A stretch of DNA of 64,000 nt, taken from contig NC_064651.1 in NCBI RefSeq assembly GCF_001723175.1, positions 4,030,001-4,094,000 on the forward strand. The letters are read 5' to 3'. Below, one piece after another: positions 35,089 through 46,198 of this stretch; within the stretch, counting starts at the first letter, position 1; the number at the start of each line of letters is the position of its first letter. Position numbers and translations under genes: made by a program. The notes beneath the pieces were generated by a model. It had not been told where the DNA came from. It made no database searches and saw only the letters and a list, made by a program, of their open reading frames with translations. The DNA is from Penicillium oxalicum (Eukaryota > Ascomycota > Eurotiomycetes > Eurotiales > Aspergillaceae).

Positions 35089-37521
35089 CTAGGGCTGTCT
35101 TGTAGTGGGGATACCGATGGAGTTTTGCAGCATCCACGCCAGAGGCCATGGTTTGCCGCGCCACTCCTGATCCATCACGGCGGCGGCTTCCAGCATAAGA
35201 GCCAAGGGAAACCTGGGGCGAGAATTAGTCAAAACATCCCGGTTGATAAACACCTTGGCAAGCTGAAGTTGCAGTGCTCTCTCGGGACCCAGGTTCTTGT
35301 AGCCCGATACCAAGTACAAGAAGGGATTGTCGCGGTGTTCAGAGGGCAATTGTTCGAGATGTTCCGGCTTGATCCTGAATCTGGCCCGGGAATCACGACG
35401 AACAATCACCTTCCCCGCGCAAACGTGCCAAATCTTACGGATATCTTCCGAGGCCGTCTCCAAGGAGGCATTGCGGACGAGAGAATCCAGGACTAAATTG
35501 CGCATGTCCTGAGTCACAAGATCTTGCAGGCACGCATAATGCCAGAGGACGCGGCAGAGGTTATAATGAAAGCCATTGTAGGCCATGAAGAAAAGTTTCG
35601 ACATCACCTCCCGGTTGATCTTGAAGCTCGATCGCTTCATAATCCTCATAGTGTGCTCAAGGGCGGCGAAGATATCGTCCGAGGTCATATGTAAGACTTG
35701 CATAAGACAGGAGCTATTCATGTCAAGATGGTATTCGTCACATATGTCGAGCAATTCTTGCATCGCAGGGTAATTCTTGAGTCGAAGAGTCACGTTGAGC
35801 ATCTGACTGAGCAACGAGGCAGTAAACCAATCTGCGCCATTTGTCTTCACCATCAGCTCGAAGAAGCTGTGAACATCCTGACCACTTTCCAAATGAACAA
35901 AGAATGAATCAGAAATGGTCAGTTGCAACGCGCTGCGTGTGGTGCTGATATCTTTCAAATACCCCTTCTTCGCCATTTCTTTGATAATAGCAGCCTTGCT
36001 CTTCTGGGTGAGCATGGCTTGCAGCAGAACCAGCCAGGTGTCTGCATTGGGACATATTCGACGCTTAGCCATGGCTTGTAAGAAGAATTCAAACATTCGG
36101 CGATCCTGTCGCAGAGCCGCAGATCGCAACAGAACATTGTACGAGTCCACGGTAGCTAGATACTCTGCTGCACCGAAGACATCTCGAGCAATATGCAGAA
36201 ATTCATGCTTGTAAAGATATCGAAGGGCGCTATTCAAAGCCGCTGTCGACAAGTATTTGCGGAGGGAGTCTCGTCGAAATAATCGACCAATATGTTCTGC
36301 CACCCGCCTGGGAAGAGGAATCTCACTTGAACCTTCCAATCGAGCAGCTCTGATCGGATGCGTCAACCTCGCAGAGACCAGGTCTTCAATATGATCCGCG
36401 AATTCTTTCACGGATGAGATTGAGGGGCTTTGTTCGATGATCTTCGTGACATAAGGTGGGTGTCGATCGTCCTGCGAGGTCGCCCACACTGCACGGATCA
36501 ATGGCACCGGACGCTTCAATTTACGAAGCTTTTGTGCCGACGCCACAATCGGAACGGGGGGTCTTTGGATCTCGACAAGTGGATCTCCCTTAGCTTGTCG
36601 TTCTTGCTGGCGCTTGATCATCTCCTCGACTGCCTCCAGTGTGCCCTCCGAGCCATGGAGAACCACCTTGCGACAAAGGCCATCACCCCTCTCAGGTGGT
36701 AACACTTGTACTAGGCATCCGTGACGCACGGGAAGATGCCACAGGTTCTCCTCGGCGGCTTTACCCGGAGTGGAAGCTCCTGCCAGGAGAGCAACCGTCT
36801 CCTCGGGAACAAGCATTTCCTTGTATTTTGTGCCCCTCCGACTCGCACCTTTTGTTTGGCGTTGGATCGTGATCAATAAGTCGCGCATATCAAGCCATGT
36901 TCTTGAATCAGGTGATACTCCGTCGCGGTTCTCATTTGCAAGTATAAATTCACCATACCGGACCTGCCTTCGATTTCGAGGGGACAGATTTCTTTCCCAC
37001 AAATTTCGAGAGACACGGATACGGGAGCCCGGAGTCATGGGCCACGGATCCGATTCCTGGAATGCTTGTCGTTTTGGCTTCTTGCCCGCTCGTCCAACGA
37101 CACGGCTGAGTTGAGACGAAGACCGTGCTGGATGGTCCAACACGGGTTCTGTCTGGGTCTGTTCTATTTTTTCGTGGATCACTCCCTCGTCTTGGTCGTA
37201 GGTTGTCGCATTATCCGTCAGGTTAGAGGAAGCATCGTCCACCCGAATCGACGTTGTGTGGTGAGCCACCCATCTCGCTGATTGATGGCAGATCGATCCA
37301 ATTTTGCACGTATTTGAATAGACTCCTGTGTCCAGAGAGCCCCTTGATCCAAGTCGAGAATGCGAGCTCCTCGGTAAGGTGGAAAGACAACGTCTTTGGC
37401 GAACAGTCGACGCGGCCCATCGGGGGTAGAGGAAGAGCAGAGGTTCATCAGGGCTGGCCGCGAGGGCATCTAAGGCGGCAGAAAGAGGCCTCTTGAGACA
37501 TGAGCAGCCACGCGAGAGCAT
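35089..37521 (-). CDS. Mitochondrial pentatricopeptide-repeat-like protein
   Basis: Probable mitochondrial RNA-binding or translation factor; the target is unknown. Single exon, 810 aa, starting at the first ATG in the frame (an upstream GTG is ignored). The N-terminus (MLSRGCSCLKRPLSAALDAL, followed by an Arg/Ser-rich stretch without acidic residues) is a plausible mitochondrial presequence. From about residue 430 on there is an alpha-helical repeat region with PPR-like units, such as AALNSALRYLYKHEFLHIA, VDSYNVLLRSAALRQDRRMF, NADTWLVLLQAMLTQKSKAA and AMQELLDICDEYHLDMNSS, each about 35 residues. The spacing is degenerate, as usual in fungal PPR proteins. The middle third is basic. I cannot assign an orthologue among named yeast mitochondrial PPR proteins. 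Confidence 0.78.
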   Translation of the reverse strand: MLSRGCSCLKRPLSAALDALAASPDEPLLFLYPRWAASTVRQRRCLSTLPRSSHSRLGSRGSLDTGVYSNTCKIGSICHQSARWVAHHTTSIRVDDASSNLTDNATTYDQDEGVIHEKIEQTQTEPVLDHPARSSSQLSRVVGRAGKKPKRQAFQESDPWPMTPGSRIRVSRNLWERNLSPRNRRQVRYGEFILANENRDGVSPDSRTWLDMRDLLITIQRQTKGASRRGTKYKEMLVPEETVALLAGASTPGKAAEENLWHLPVRHGCLVQVLPPERGDGLCRKVVLHGSEGTLEAVEEMIKRQQERQAKGDPLVEIQRPPVPIVASAQKLRKLKRPVPLIRAVWATSQDDRHPPYVTKIIEQSPSISSVKEFADHIEDLVSARLTHPIRAARLEGSSEIPLPRRVAEHIGRLFRRDSLRKYLSTAALNSALRYLYKHEFLHIARDVFGAAEYLATVDSYNVLLRSAALRQDRRMFEFFLQAMAKRRICPNADTWLVLLQAMLTQKSKAAIIKEMAKKGYLKDISTTRSALQLTISDSFFVHLESGQDVHSFFELMVKTNGADWFTASLLSQMLNVTLRLKNYPAMQELLDICDEYHLDMNSSCLMQVLHMTSDDIFAALEHTMRIMKRSSFKINREVMSKLFFMAYNGFHYNLCRVLWHYACLQDLVTQDMRNLVLDSLVRNASLETASEDIRKIWHVCAGKVIVRRDSRARFRIKPEHLEQLPSEHRDNPFLYLVSGYKNLGPERALQLQLAKVFINRDVLTNSRPRFPLALMLEAAAVMDQEWRGKPWPLAWMLQNSIGIPTTRQP

Positions 37522-38846
37522 GAGGAAAAGCAGCCCCCGAAGTCGCCCAGAGCATGAAAAACAAAGACGCGGTATATTGAGCACGGCTGACAGACGATTG
37601 ATGGCGCGCCGGGGAAGATGCTGGCTCCGAAAATTGATGCGCGGATGGCATTTTAGGCAGGCGGTAGAAGCCGAACCCACTCTGCGTGGCCGGTGTCGAT
37701 CCCTCGACCGGATTGTATGTTATCCTACTGTTCTGGTGCTTGAGCTTAAAGGCACAATTCTTTTGTTCGTGTTACTTCTGCTCTTTGAACTACTCTGTGA
37801 GGAGTGTGGGAACTTCTAGGCATAGAACTTGGAGTGTGCACGTGAGAGCAATGTCACATTGTCGGTTGGGCTCTTTCGAAAATAATAAGTTGAGGCACCT
37901 AGAGATCTGTCAACCTCGAACTCGGGGCAGGAGTGGGAAGAAGCGCGTGGGTACATCAGCTTATCAATAAAAGTGCATAGATCTCGATTATGCTCAGCAA
38001 TTGCTCAGAGCTTGGCTCATAGGTGTCTTCCACCTGGGTCGGATGTATTTCATTTTGTGGTCACATAAAGGCTGTCACAATCGTTGTCCCTCGACTAGAT
38101 CACTGATACACTTCTCCAAGTCTCCCTCGATACATTCATTGCCTGGTAGTCAATATTTGGATGATGGATCGCATGATATGTCTAGCCAACAGAGATTTCA
38201 CTCGATCTCTCATTCTGGCACGCTGTCTAGATTCCCGAGAATAAATTTCTCATCGACGCCCTCGTCTTTTCTTCAAGCCAGGGAATCCCGTTATGCAAAG
38301 TTGTTGTGGAATATTCGATTCTAACAGTGTCTCCCTTCAGACAGGAGAGTCTGGAGAAGACCTACAACTGCTGGCGAGATGTGTCATGCAATCAACTTAA
38401 TTGCTTCTATAACGCGTGCTGTTTGGTGTGCTTGAACTACGTACATGGAGATGTGCATGGGCCAGACTCTCATAGGTTGATCCTCTTTGACTCAGAGTAT
38501 ATTACCGTACCAGGTACGTTCGACACTTGCGCTTGTTGTTGGAGCTGCGAAACAGGATCTCTTGCTTCAATGCACTTGGACCTGGCTTCGTTCCAGATTA
38601 AATTACATCCTTCTCCCCTGGTCGCTAAAATCTCTTGATCTGCCTGCTCTCTGCCGCCTCATTTCTTTCCAGGCCTCTTGAGACTAGGGCTCATGAGCGG
38701 GGCAACTTCCCTTCTGCTCCACTAGAAGAATTTCTCCAGAAGCTCCCGCCCGTCATCCCCAAAACCTTCGGACCGTTGTACACTCTTCTCATTATTTACG
38801 ACCATTTCCTCGATCATCGCAGCTCTCACCACTTGCGTCACCCATA
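37522..38846. other. Divergent promoter region (PPR gene / aps1)
   Basis: No gene is visible. It contains the upstream regions of two divergent genes and one CACGTG motif at 37839-37844. Confidence 0.5.
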
Positions 38847-39723
38847 ATGCCCATCAGGTAAGATGGCACAGATCGGCTTGGATGTGGTCACCGCTCACTG
38901 ACATTGCCACCTAGCTATCTAATTCTCTTGTCCCGACAGGGCAAAGTGGTGCGTCCTTAACCCCCCCCCTCGTCACCCACCCCGTTCTCCTCCACCGGCT
39001 TGCAGTTTCACCCCCTAAAAGTCGACTGACCCATCTTTTCTCACGCGCAGCGTCTCGCCAAATGGTTCACGACTCTCTCACCCAAGGAGAAAGCGAAGAT
39101 CATCAAGGATGTCACCCAGCTTGTGCTGTCGCGTCGGACACGGATGTGTAACTTCCTTGAATATAAAGGTAGCCGTTTCGTCGCGATCCCCCACTGGCTG
39201 GTCTGCAGTCTGCTGACCCAACTGTACCCCTGCGTTCAGACTCTAAAGTCGTCTATCGTCGCTATGCATCACTCTTCTTCATCGCCGGCTGCGCATCTAC
39301 CGACAATGAATTGATCACCCTCGAAATCGTTCATCGCTACGTCGAACAAATGGACAAGTACTATGGGAATGTGTGCGAGCTGGACATCATCTTCAATTTC
39401 CAAAAAGCATACTTCATCCTCGACGAGCTCTTACTTGCGGGTGAGATGCAGGAAAGCAGCAAGAAGAATGTGCTCCGATGTATCAGCCAACAGGACAGCT
39501 TAGAAGACATGGAGGTGAGTTGCTCGTCGCTTCTATTTATGAGCCCCTCCCTCTTTCCACCCACAAAAAATTCCCTGCCGGTCATGCAAGCTGGCCATGG
39601 GCTGCTGAGGGCCTTTCTCGCCGTCTGTGGAGTTCACGCGGCTCTTCTTTCATGTCCAGGCGCAATCGGGCTAATGCTCCCCGCCCCCAGGTTGAGGAAG
39701 ATGTGGTCACCAAGATCATGTAG
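38847..39723 (+). CDS. aps1: AP-1 clathrin adaptor, sigma subunit
   Basis: Small chain of the AP-1 adaptor that sorts cargo between trans-Golgi and endosomes. Five exons: 38847-38857, 38915-38948, 39051-39168, 39240-39514 and 39691-39723, all GT-AG and in phase, giving 156 aa, the same length as yeast Aps1. The first coding exon is just 11 nt, and the second 34 nt, together encoding [15 protein letters not shown]. Family blocks are [57 protein letters not shown] and [16 protein letters not shown]. The DIIFNF and LDEL region and the RYASL block fit sigma-1 better than sigma-2. The last exon adds [10 protein letters not shown], an ending typical of fungal AP-1 sigma. Confidence 0.93.
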
Positions 39724-40654
39724 TGATCCGGATCCGGCATCTTCTCTCTTTCGTTTGTTTTCTTGGCCATGGTCTTTGGGTTTCGTTTTCTTTGTGTCGT
39801 TTTATCGCATTGTCCGGAACATCCTGTTCATTTTCGAGGCGTAGCATTTCCCCCACTTTATTTTTGTTTACTAATGGTTCCTGCATGCTGGCCTTGTCAG
39901 GACTCGGATGAAATGTCACGCAATCTGGATCGTGTGGGATTATGACATCTTATGGGGCAACCTGGCTTTCCCGATTGAAATGCTTGGCTCGGACCACTCG
40001 GTCTGACGCTAGGCTGATCTGACTGGAATAGGGAGGTCACCGCTTTGCTGGGCTAGTACACGCCTTCCTTTTATTCATTCATGGGGATGGACTATAGCAC
40101 CCAGATGAAGGCCAGATCACACACGGTCGGCCACTCATTCCACGCAGATTACCCCACGAGACGGATGATCGCTGGGCGCTGGGAGTTGCAATCCGTATGC
40201 GACTGGATCGCCCAAAGTCTGGCCCGCCCGTGAGGTCACTGCGGCATTTCACTGGCCCCCCGGATCCCAACACGTGATTCAGATCGCAACGCATCCTCGT
40301 CCCCTCCCCCCCCTGCCCTTGGATCGGGTTAGGCAGATTGTATCAGCTTTCCATTTCTTCAGTCCATCCGCCATCTGACAGAATATTTCTGGATTCCCTC
40401 ATCACCAGCTTCACCTTGAAGGCAGTCGTGGAGGCCCGCTCTTCCCCGGAATTCCCCTTATCTGTTCTCGCTGCGGTTATCGCCGATCGCTCCATCTCCT
40501 CCGTTCCCGGCGCGACCGCTTCTTCTTATCGACCATCACTTCAGCGCGCCAGCGAGGTGACGGTGAAGGTCTCTTCAAATTCCAACACGCGCTTTATACC
40601 ACACACATCAACCCGTGTATTCAGCCTTCTGGGTACGAAGATTATCTTCACGAG
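39724..40654. other. Intergenic between aps1 and maf1
   Basis: No gene is supported. It contains the 3' end of aps1 and the maf1 promoter and leader. Confidence 0.5.
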
Positions 40655-41722
40655 ATGAAGGTTGGTTCTCGTCAAACCTCGATTGCTGTGAAGATGGCCA
40701 TGATACGGCCCATCACGCCATCGTCGATTCAACGTGACCATTAACATGTCCATCGCATTGTGCAGTTCTTACCACTCCCCGAATTCGAGGACATCACGAG
40801 CTCCTTGAATTTCGACACAGCAGACTGTCATATCACCGGTGGTTGTGACCTGTACACCACAAAGGCCGCCCGGTCTGATCGGAAACTCTACAACCACATC
40901 GAACAATCACTGGAGGCCCAATATGAATCGATCCTTCGCCTGTCGGCCTCGCTCTCGCCGCCCAATGCCCACGATGCGGCTGAGACCTTGAACCTGTCGC
41001 GATCAAGTCCCTTTGGGCCATTGAGCGAACATTCTAGCCGACGCACATTTGCCTATCTGATCGCGACTCTCAACGCGAGCCATCCCGATTACGATTTCTC
41101 CCATGTGCTGAGGCCTACCGATTTTCGGCGTGAGCGTCATCTCAAGCGCGTGATGAACACAGTCAACTCCACATTGTTCAATCTTCGTCCTCGGGAGTCA
41201 ATAGATATGTCCCCGTCATCGCCCGGGACTCTCCCTGGATCGTACAATTCCGGCTCGACCACCTGGGGCTCCCGCATGTGGCAGATTATCGACGAACACA
41301 TGTCACTCAAAGAGTGCGCGCTGTACTCGTACTCTCCCGAAGAGGATCCCTCTGATGCTGACGACGGCGCGATTTGGAGCTTGCACTACTTCTTTTTCAA
41401 TCCGCTCCGCAAGCGGGTGTGCTATGTCTACCTCCGCGCTATTCCCATTCTCAGCCACACCCCCCCTGAAGAGACCGAAATTATGTCCAGCTCGGTCGGC
41501 AAGCGCACGTTTGACGACGGGTATCTCACGCCCGATCTGAGCTCCAGCAAACGAGCTCGTTACTGGTTTGGAACCCGCGTGGAGACATCGCTGCATCATG
41601 TCGAGCACGTGGACGATGACGATCAGTATATTCTCAGTGACGAGGAAAGCCATTCCCGCCGGGGAAGTAGGGGCATGGTTCGGGCCATGAGTGAGGAGCT
41701 CGTGGATATGATGGAAATTTGA
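40655..41722 (+). CDS. maf1: Maf1, repressor of RNA polymerase III
   Basis: Conserved nuclear/cytoplasmic regulator that binds Pol III and shuts down tRNA and 5S transcription under stress, downstream of TOR and PKA. Exons are 40655-40660 (ATGAAG only) and 40766-41722, giving 320 aa. The 6-nt first exon is required to restore the conserved start MKFLPLPEFEDITSSLNFDT. Family blocks are the N-terminal A box (CHITGGCDLYTTKAARSDRKLY), the B box region (YLIATLNASHPDYDFS) and the C box region (WSLHYFFFNPLRKRVCYVYLRAI). Between A and B lies a Ser-rich stretch with possible kinase sites. The C-terminus is acidic (HVDDDDQYILSDEES). Intermediate in length between human (256 aa) and yeast (395 aa) Maf1. 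Confidence 0.94.
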
Positions 41723-42320
41723 TGCTCGCCGAATGGGGCTCTCCTCATCATTACTTTCGTGTTTATGCTCTTCTGATGCCAGTTGTGCTTCAATTCGTTC
41801 AGATCCCGTTGACCGGCGATTTGCTGTTCGTTCTGCTGCGTTTTGTTTGCTGATGCTTAACCGTTCAATCAGCTTGGGGCGTTGGGGATTCCGGGAATCG
41901 AGGTTTTGACTGTGGTCGTGGAGCAGTTCGATTTCCGTTGACGTCTGTCAATTGGGATATTGATGGCAGGTGATCACGATTGCCAAGAACTGTGTTCTGT
42001 GATTTGACGACGTTACCGTTTATATACCGCCCTCTGATACTTTTAATATTATATTTCAGGATCGCGCTTGCTTATGAAACCCCTGTTTGTTTTCTAGAAC
42101 GCCTCTGGTACTTGTTGCACATGACGACACAGGTGGAAAGATACCTATCAGTGACATCGTATGATTGACAGGAGAGTGAACAGACTCGGGAGGGAAACAT
42201 TAGAGTATACATTGAAAACTTAAAGTTGCCTGATGGCACCCAAGCAGGTAGGTTACTCTACCTAGTGTTTTTCCTCTGTCAGGTAGGGCTTTTCCTCTCT
42301 AAGATGCTGCCGCTTTTACG
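41723..42320. other. Intergenic: maf1 3' region
   Basis: No gene is visible. Base composition becomes more AT-rich toward the right, where the relic-rich island starts. Confidence 0.45.
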
Positions 42321-42326
42321 AGGGCG

Positions 42327-42465
42327 CTCAGAGTCGGACTCACTAAGTGAATCTCAGACCAGACTCAGACTCAGAGAGCTAATTAGAGGGTTGACGTGAC
42401 TGCTCAGAGGATGCTCAGTAAGTGTGATTAGTTAGCTCGCTAATTACTCAGAGACTAGTCAGAGG
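42327..42465. repeat. Cluster of short CTCAG repeats
   Basis: Seven copies of CTCAG (starts at 42327, 42353, 42364, 42370, 42403, 42414 and 42447), several as CTCAGAG, plus one GTCAGAG, lie in 140 bp, interspersed with GCTAATTA-type motifs. Dense short repeats of this kind are usual near the ends of DNA transposons, but no matching opposite end or transposase was found. Confidence 0.4.
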
Positions 42466-43678
42466 CATCTGTTGCGCACCCAGTCCGCCGCGCCCGGGCT
42501 AACTTCGAAGCATAGCGCCCTATAGTATTGTTTATCTCGTAATTACTTTTCTATAGCCCTCTTTTTCTATTATAAAGCTATTTCTTGAGTTATTGCGTCC
42601 TTTCAAAGATATAATGAAAAAAAAAACCAAACTCTTAATATGCGAAAGGACTAGAGGCAAGGCGCTTTTTTAGTCTCTAGTCTTAAAGATTACCGGTAAT
42701 CTATACCTAAATATTCAAGTACAAAGTAGAGGTCCTCCCCTTTTACTTAGACCTTTGAGATCCCACCATGCCGTTGCTCACTGGTTAATCCATTAGGCCA
42801 AAAGGTCTAACCCAAACCATCTGTTAGGATGGTTTGTCCTGCAACGGTATTTATAGACGGTTTGGTCCCGCATCCCGCATGTGCAGCAAGTCTCCGCATG
42901 CGCTCTAGGACCACATCTTTGGAGCTAATCCTCCTCCCACAAAGCCAAATTAGTCTCGTCGTGGATTTGTTTGAGCCTTTCAATCTAGTAGCGAGTATTC
43001 CTCTCTGTTACAGCCAGCTAGGAAGCACTATCACCCTATTATCTTTGACCTCCCCCTAGGATAACGGGGGCAAGATCAATTTTGAAAAAGCGAATAAAAG
43101 AGTCCAGTTGTTTCGATATATCCCTTAGCATATCTTCTGCGGCAGTGTGTAGCATAGTAGTCGCTGTAAAAACAGGGCCCTGAGTCCCTGTTATCAATTG
43201 GTTAAGAAAAAGGAGAAATAGGGGAGGGTGCTAGGGCCTATCATATTGACATCCAGAAAAGGCATAGACCAGACAGCTCTGCAGGAATTACTCCATTCTT
43301 GGTTCTAGCCACTCAAGCAGGCCTTCAATGTTAGCTCATATACGGCTTGCGTGGATCAGCTCGTCATCGCAGGGTACCTATGGAACCAGCTAGGTCCCTC
43401 TACTCCAGCAGACGTACTTAATGTTCAAGACCACATCTAATGTTGGCACTTGTTTCTCGTCGAAGTAAACTTCCAATGCGCAAGATCTAGTGTTGCACTA
43501 AAATATCTATTTGCCGCTTTAGAAATTCCCCTTGGTGGATGTTGTTCTGTCTCTATACGCAAGGGGCATTGCTCGACTTCAGAACTAAAGTTATCAGGGG
43601 CGGGCACGCCACGCTCGGAGGATGACTTGATGACGGAGAAAAATTCGCTATACAACTTCTCTTCTATCACAATCCGTC
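42466..43678. other. AT-rich stretch, probably transposon-derived; promoter side of the asparaginase relic
   Basis: AT-rich, with A-runs and no coding frame. It includes the tRNA-like relic at 42750-42807. It resembles decayed mobile DNA in composition, but no domain is readable. Confidence 0.35.
42750..42807 (-). pseudogene. tRNA-Arg-like relic (58 nt)
   Basis: On the minus strand it starts GACCTTTTGGCCTAATGG and ends with a strand that pairs perfectly with the first seven bases (AAAGGTC). The 5' half carries a good A box, as in fungal tRNA-Arg genes with a GACCTTT acceptor. The anticodon arm is scrambled and most of the T arm (B box) is missing, leaving 58 nt instead of 72-73. It cannot be a working tRNA; it is either a decayed tRNA gene or the tRNA-derived head of a short interspersed element. 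Confidence 0.45.
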
Positions 43679-44778
43679 ATGTTGACCCGTATTTCAACCG
43701 ACTACGTCGTTACCAACCGGGCAGGCGTTATAGAGAATCGACATGCTGTACACGCCGCCATTGTCGACGCCAACGGCCAAGCATTATATGCCATAGGCGA
43801 CCCATCAAGGCTTACACTCGCCCGATCCGCCGCCAAAACAGCCCAAGCCCTAGCCGTCCTTGAGTTCGGAGCCTTTGAGAGATTTGACCTCGATGGCGCC
43901 GACCTAGCTCTGGTGTGCGTATTATATAGTAGCGAAGAGCGCCACGCCCCGCGGACTCGCCGCATTCTCTCGAATATTCAATATAGCGAAAGTGACCTGC
44001 AATACGGTGGATATCTATCCACCTCCCATTCTGTTAATCGAGCCTGGATCAAAGCCGATTTCACTCCGTCACCGGTCTACAGTAACTGTTCAGGCAAACA
44101 TGCGGGAATACTCGCTACAACCAAGGCCTTCGGCGCCGTTATACAGAGCTACCACCTGCCGACGAGTCCGATTCAAGAGAGGATTAAAGACACTGTCGAC
44201 GAGCTCTGCCAATTACCCAAGGGTGGTTCGCGATAGGGCATCGATAATTATAACTTGCTAGCGCCTGCTTTCCCGTTACACCGCGTAGCGCGTATGTACG
44301 CTGAGTTCGCACACGCAGCAAGTCATTTGAAGTTGAGGCCGGTGATTCCGCTCTGGACTCGCGCAAATATGCTCTCGGCTGGTTCCTCAATGCTACGTCT
44401 TCGTATCCGGATCTAGTGGGCGGCGAAGATCGATACTGCACTATTCTTATGAGAGCGTTCCCTGGGCTTTTAATTGGAAAGCTTGGGGTTGACGGTTGCT
44501 ATGGTATTGGTGTTAAATCGTCGATCTGCGCGGATGGATTTTCTGGTCCCTCGGCTGTTGGGATAGCTGTGAAGATCGAGGACGGTGGTATTCCAATGTT
44601 GTATGCTGCCGTCACAGAGATCTTGTTCCGTCTTCGCATTAGGGAACCGGAGGTGCGAAAGCAGTTGGCTGCGTTTCATCGTCTGTCGATCAAGAATACT
44701 GTTGGGGTTGTGACTGGAGGGACGGCTCACATGTTTAAGCTTCGCAAGATAGAAGTGGAAGATGTTGCATGGTCTTGA
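43679..44778 (+). pseudogene. L-asparaginase II family gene, broken
   Basis: Relic of a gene for a bacterial-type L-asparaginase II (PF06089 family), which would hydrolyse asparagine to aspartate and ammonia. The frame opens at ATG 43679 and shows family blocks such as NRAGVIENRHAVHAAIVDA and CSGKHAGILATTKAFG. It then meets TAG at 44234-44236 in the stretch R-stop-GIDNYNL, where the family has Trp (TGG to TAG). The same frame goes on as LLAPAFPLHRVARMYAEFAHAAS. Between about 44320 and 44335 it shifts by one base, and the rest of the domain (GWFLNATSSYPDLVGGEDRY, then GLLIGKLGVDGCYGIGV) runs in another frame to the stop at 44776-44778. No intron fits either break. At least two lesions in about 1.1 kb make it a pseudogene, recently inactivated because both flanks still read well. 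Confidence 0.75.
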
Positions 44779-46198
44779 TGGCATTCAGTGATACTCCATC
44801 CGATGTACATTTGCCCACAAGACCCTTTAAACCTTTGAATTCCGCACTACGGAATCTAGTCCAGTCCTGAGACCGAATGTGCGCTGAGATAGCTCGCAGA
44901 TTCACCCCTCAATCGCGCATGCTCATGTATTACCTACAATCGCCAGGTCAAGCGTAGTGGAGAGAAAGACATATTTTGCACACCTACCCCGAGTAGCGGC
45001 CTGTCCGAACGTGGAAAGACACATGCCGCGATATAAATGCCTTTGCACCATCAGCCGCTCAGGTGCACCCACCTCAACCAAGCCATCTCGAACAAATACG
45101 ATCAAATTTCAAATTGCGCCTATTATCGTCGACTGAGGAGCGTAAATGCCACGCTCCTGTGGGTGGCTGTGCCACAGCCCTATGGGTGTTGACTCCAATC
45201 TTAGGCGCTGGACGCTCATGATGTAGCCTACTTAGTAGAAAATACAGAAGAGAATTGATGGCAAGCGAGGAAGGGAAGAAGGCACGATTTCCATTGCAAG
45301 AGGGAAATCTATAGGCGCTATATCTAGGCCAGAAAGGAAGGCTCCGGATCTGCATATGCAGGCCTATCTGGAGGAATTCAGAGAGGGACCTTCCAACAAG
45401 AATTATTTGATCTTCGAACAAGGTGAAATTCTGTCCGGGGACAGTGAATCAAAGAATGGGGATAAAGCTGAATCAGGGTCGTAGGTTACATGTATTTTGA
45501 TCTTAAGAGAATTTGTCCCACAGCCGGTAGGGACATCAAGATTATTGTACGAAGGATAGGCCTATACTATCATTGTATACCGGGCTCTGGGCAATATCCG
45601 AAAGCGCAGATATTAGTGAGTTTATTGAATGATTTTTCCGCCCACAAACGTTTTCTATAACAAAATTATTTGTTTCCGTTTCTCCTCTATTCACCCTAGG
45701 CTTCTGAATCTTCATTAAATATATAGATTATCTTAAGTCCCTTTTGACACTTTTTGGCACCCAGCACTTAGCAGACATAGGAAAACTAGTGCAAGAAATG
45801 GTAGAACAGATGCCGGTATGACCTTCTGACATCTGTCCTGGGCGGATTGTGGTACAATCCATCATGTCCACCATAGCGACGCCCTCGAGCCCTCACCCCA
45901 TGCTTGAACATGTGAGTAATGCACGCGTGCTCGCTCATGAATAGTGCAGACTCTGAATTATCTTTAGTCAATTGCACCTTGGCTTTGCGTACGGCGTAAC
46001 TCATAGTATGTTATTTGAGGGCAACCAAAGCTCTGTTGTCACAAAGCGAGGACACTGTTGATACCTATTACTCTGCTTAGATCTGATAAATTGCCCTGGG
46101 CCATGTACAGTACGCACATGACTTTGACCCGAAGCCCCGGCTAGACAAAATCTTTCTAGGAAACGAGACACTTGGTTGTGGGATCGAACATGACAGGA
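44779..46198. other. Intergenic in the accessory island
   Basis: No gene is supported; frames are short and without motifs. It holds the 3' side of the cysteine-rich peptide gene. Confidence 0.45.
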
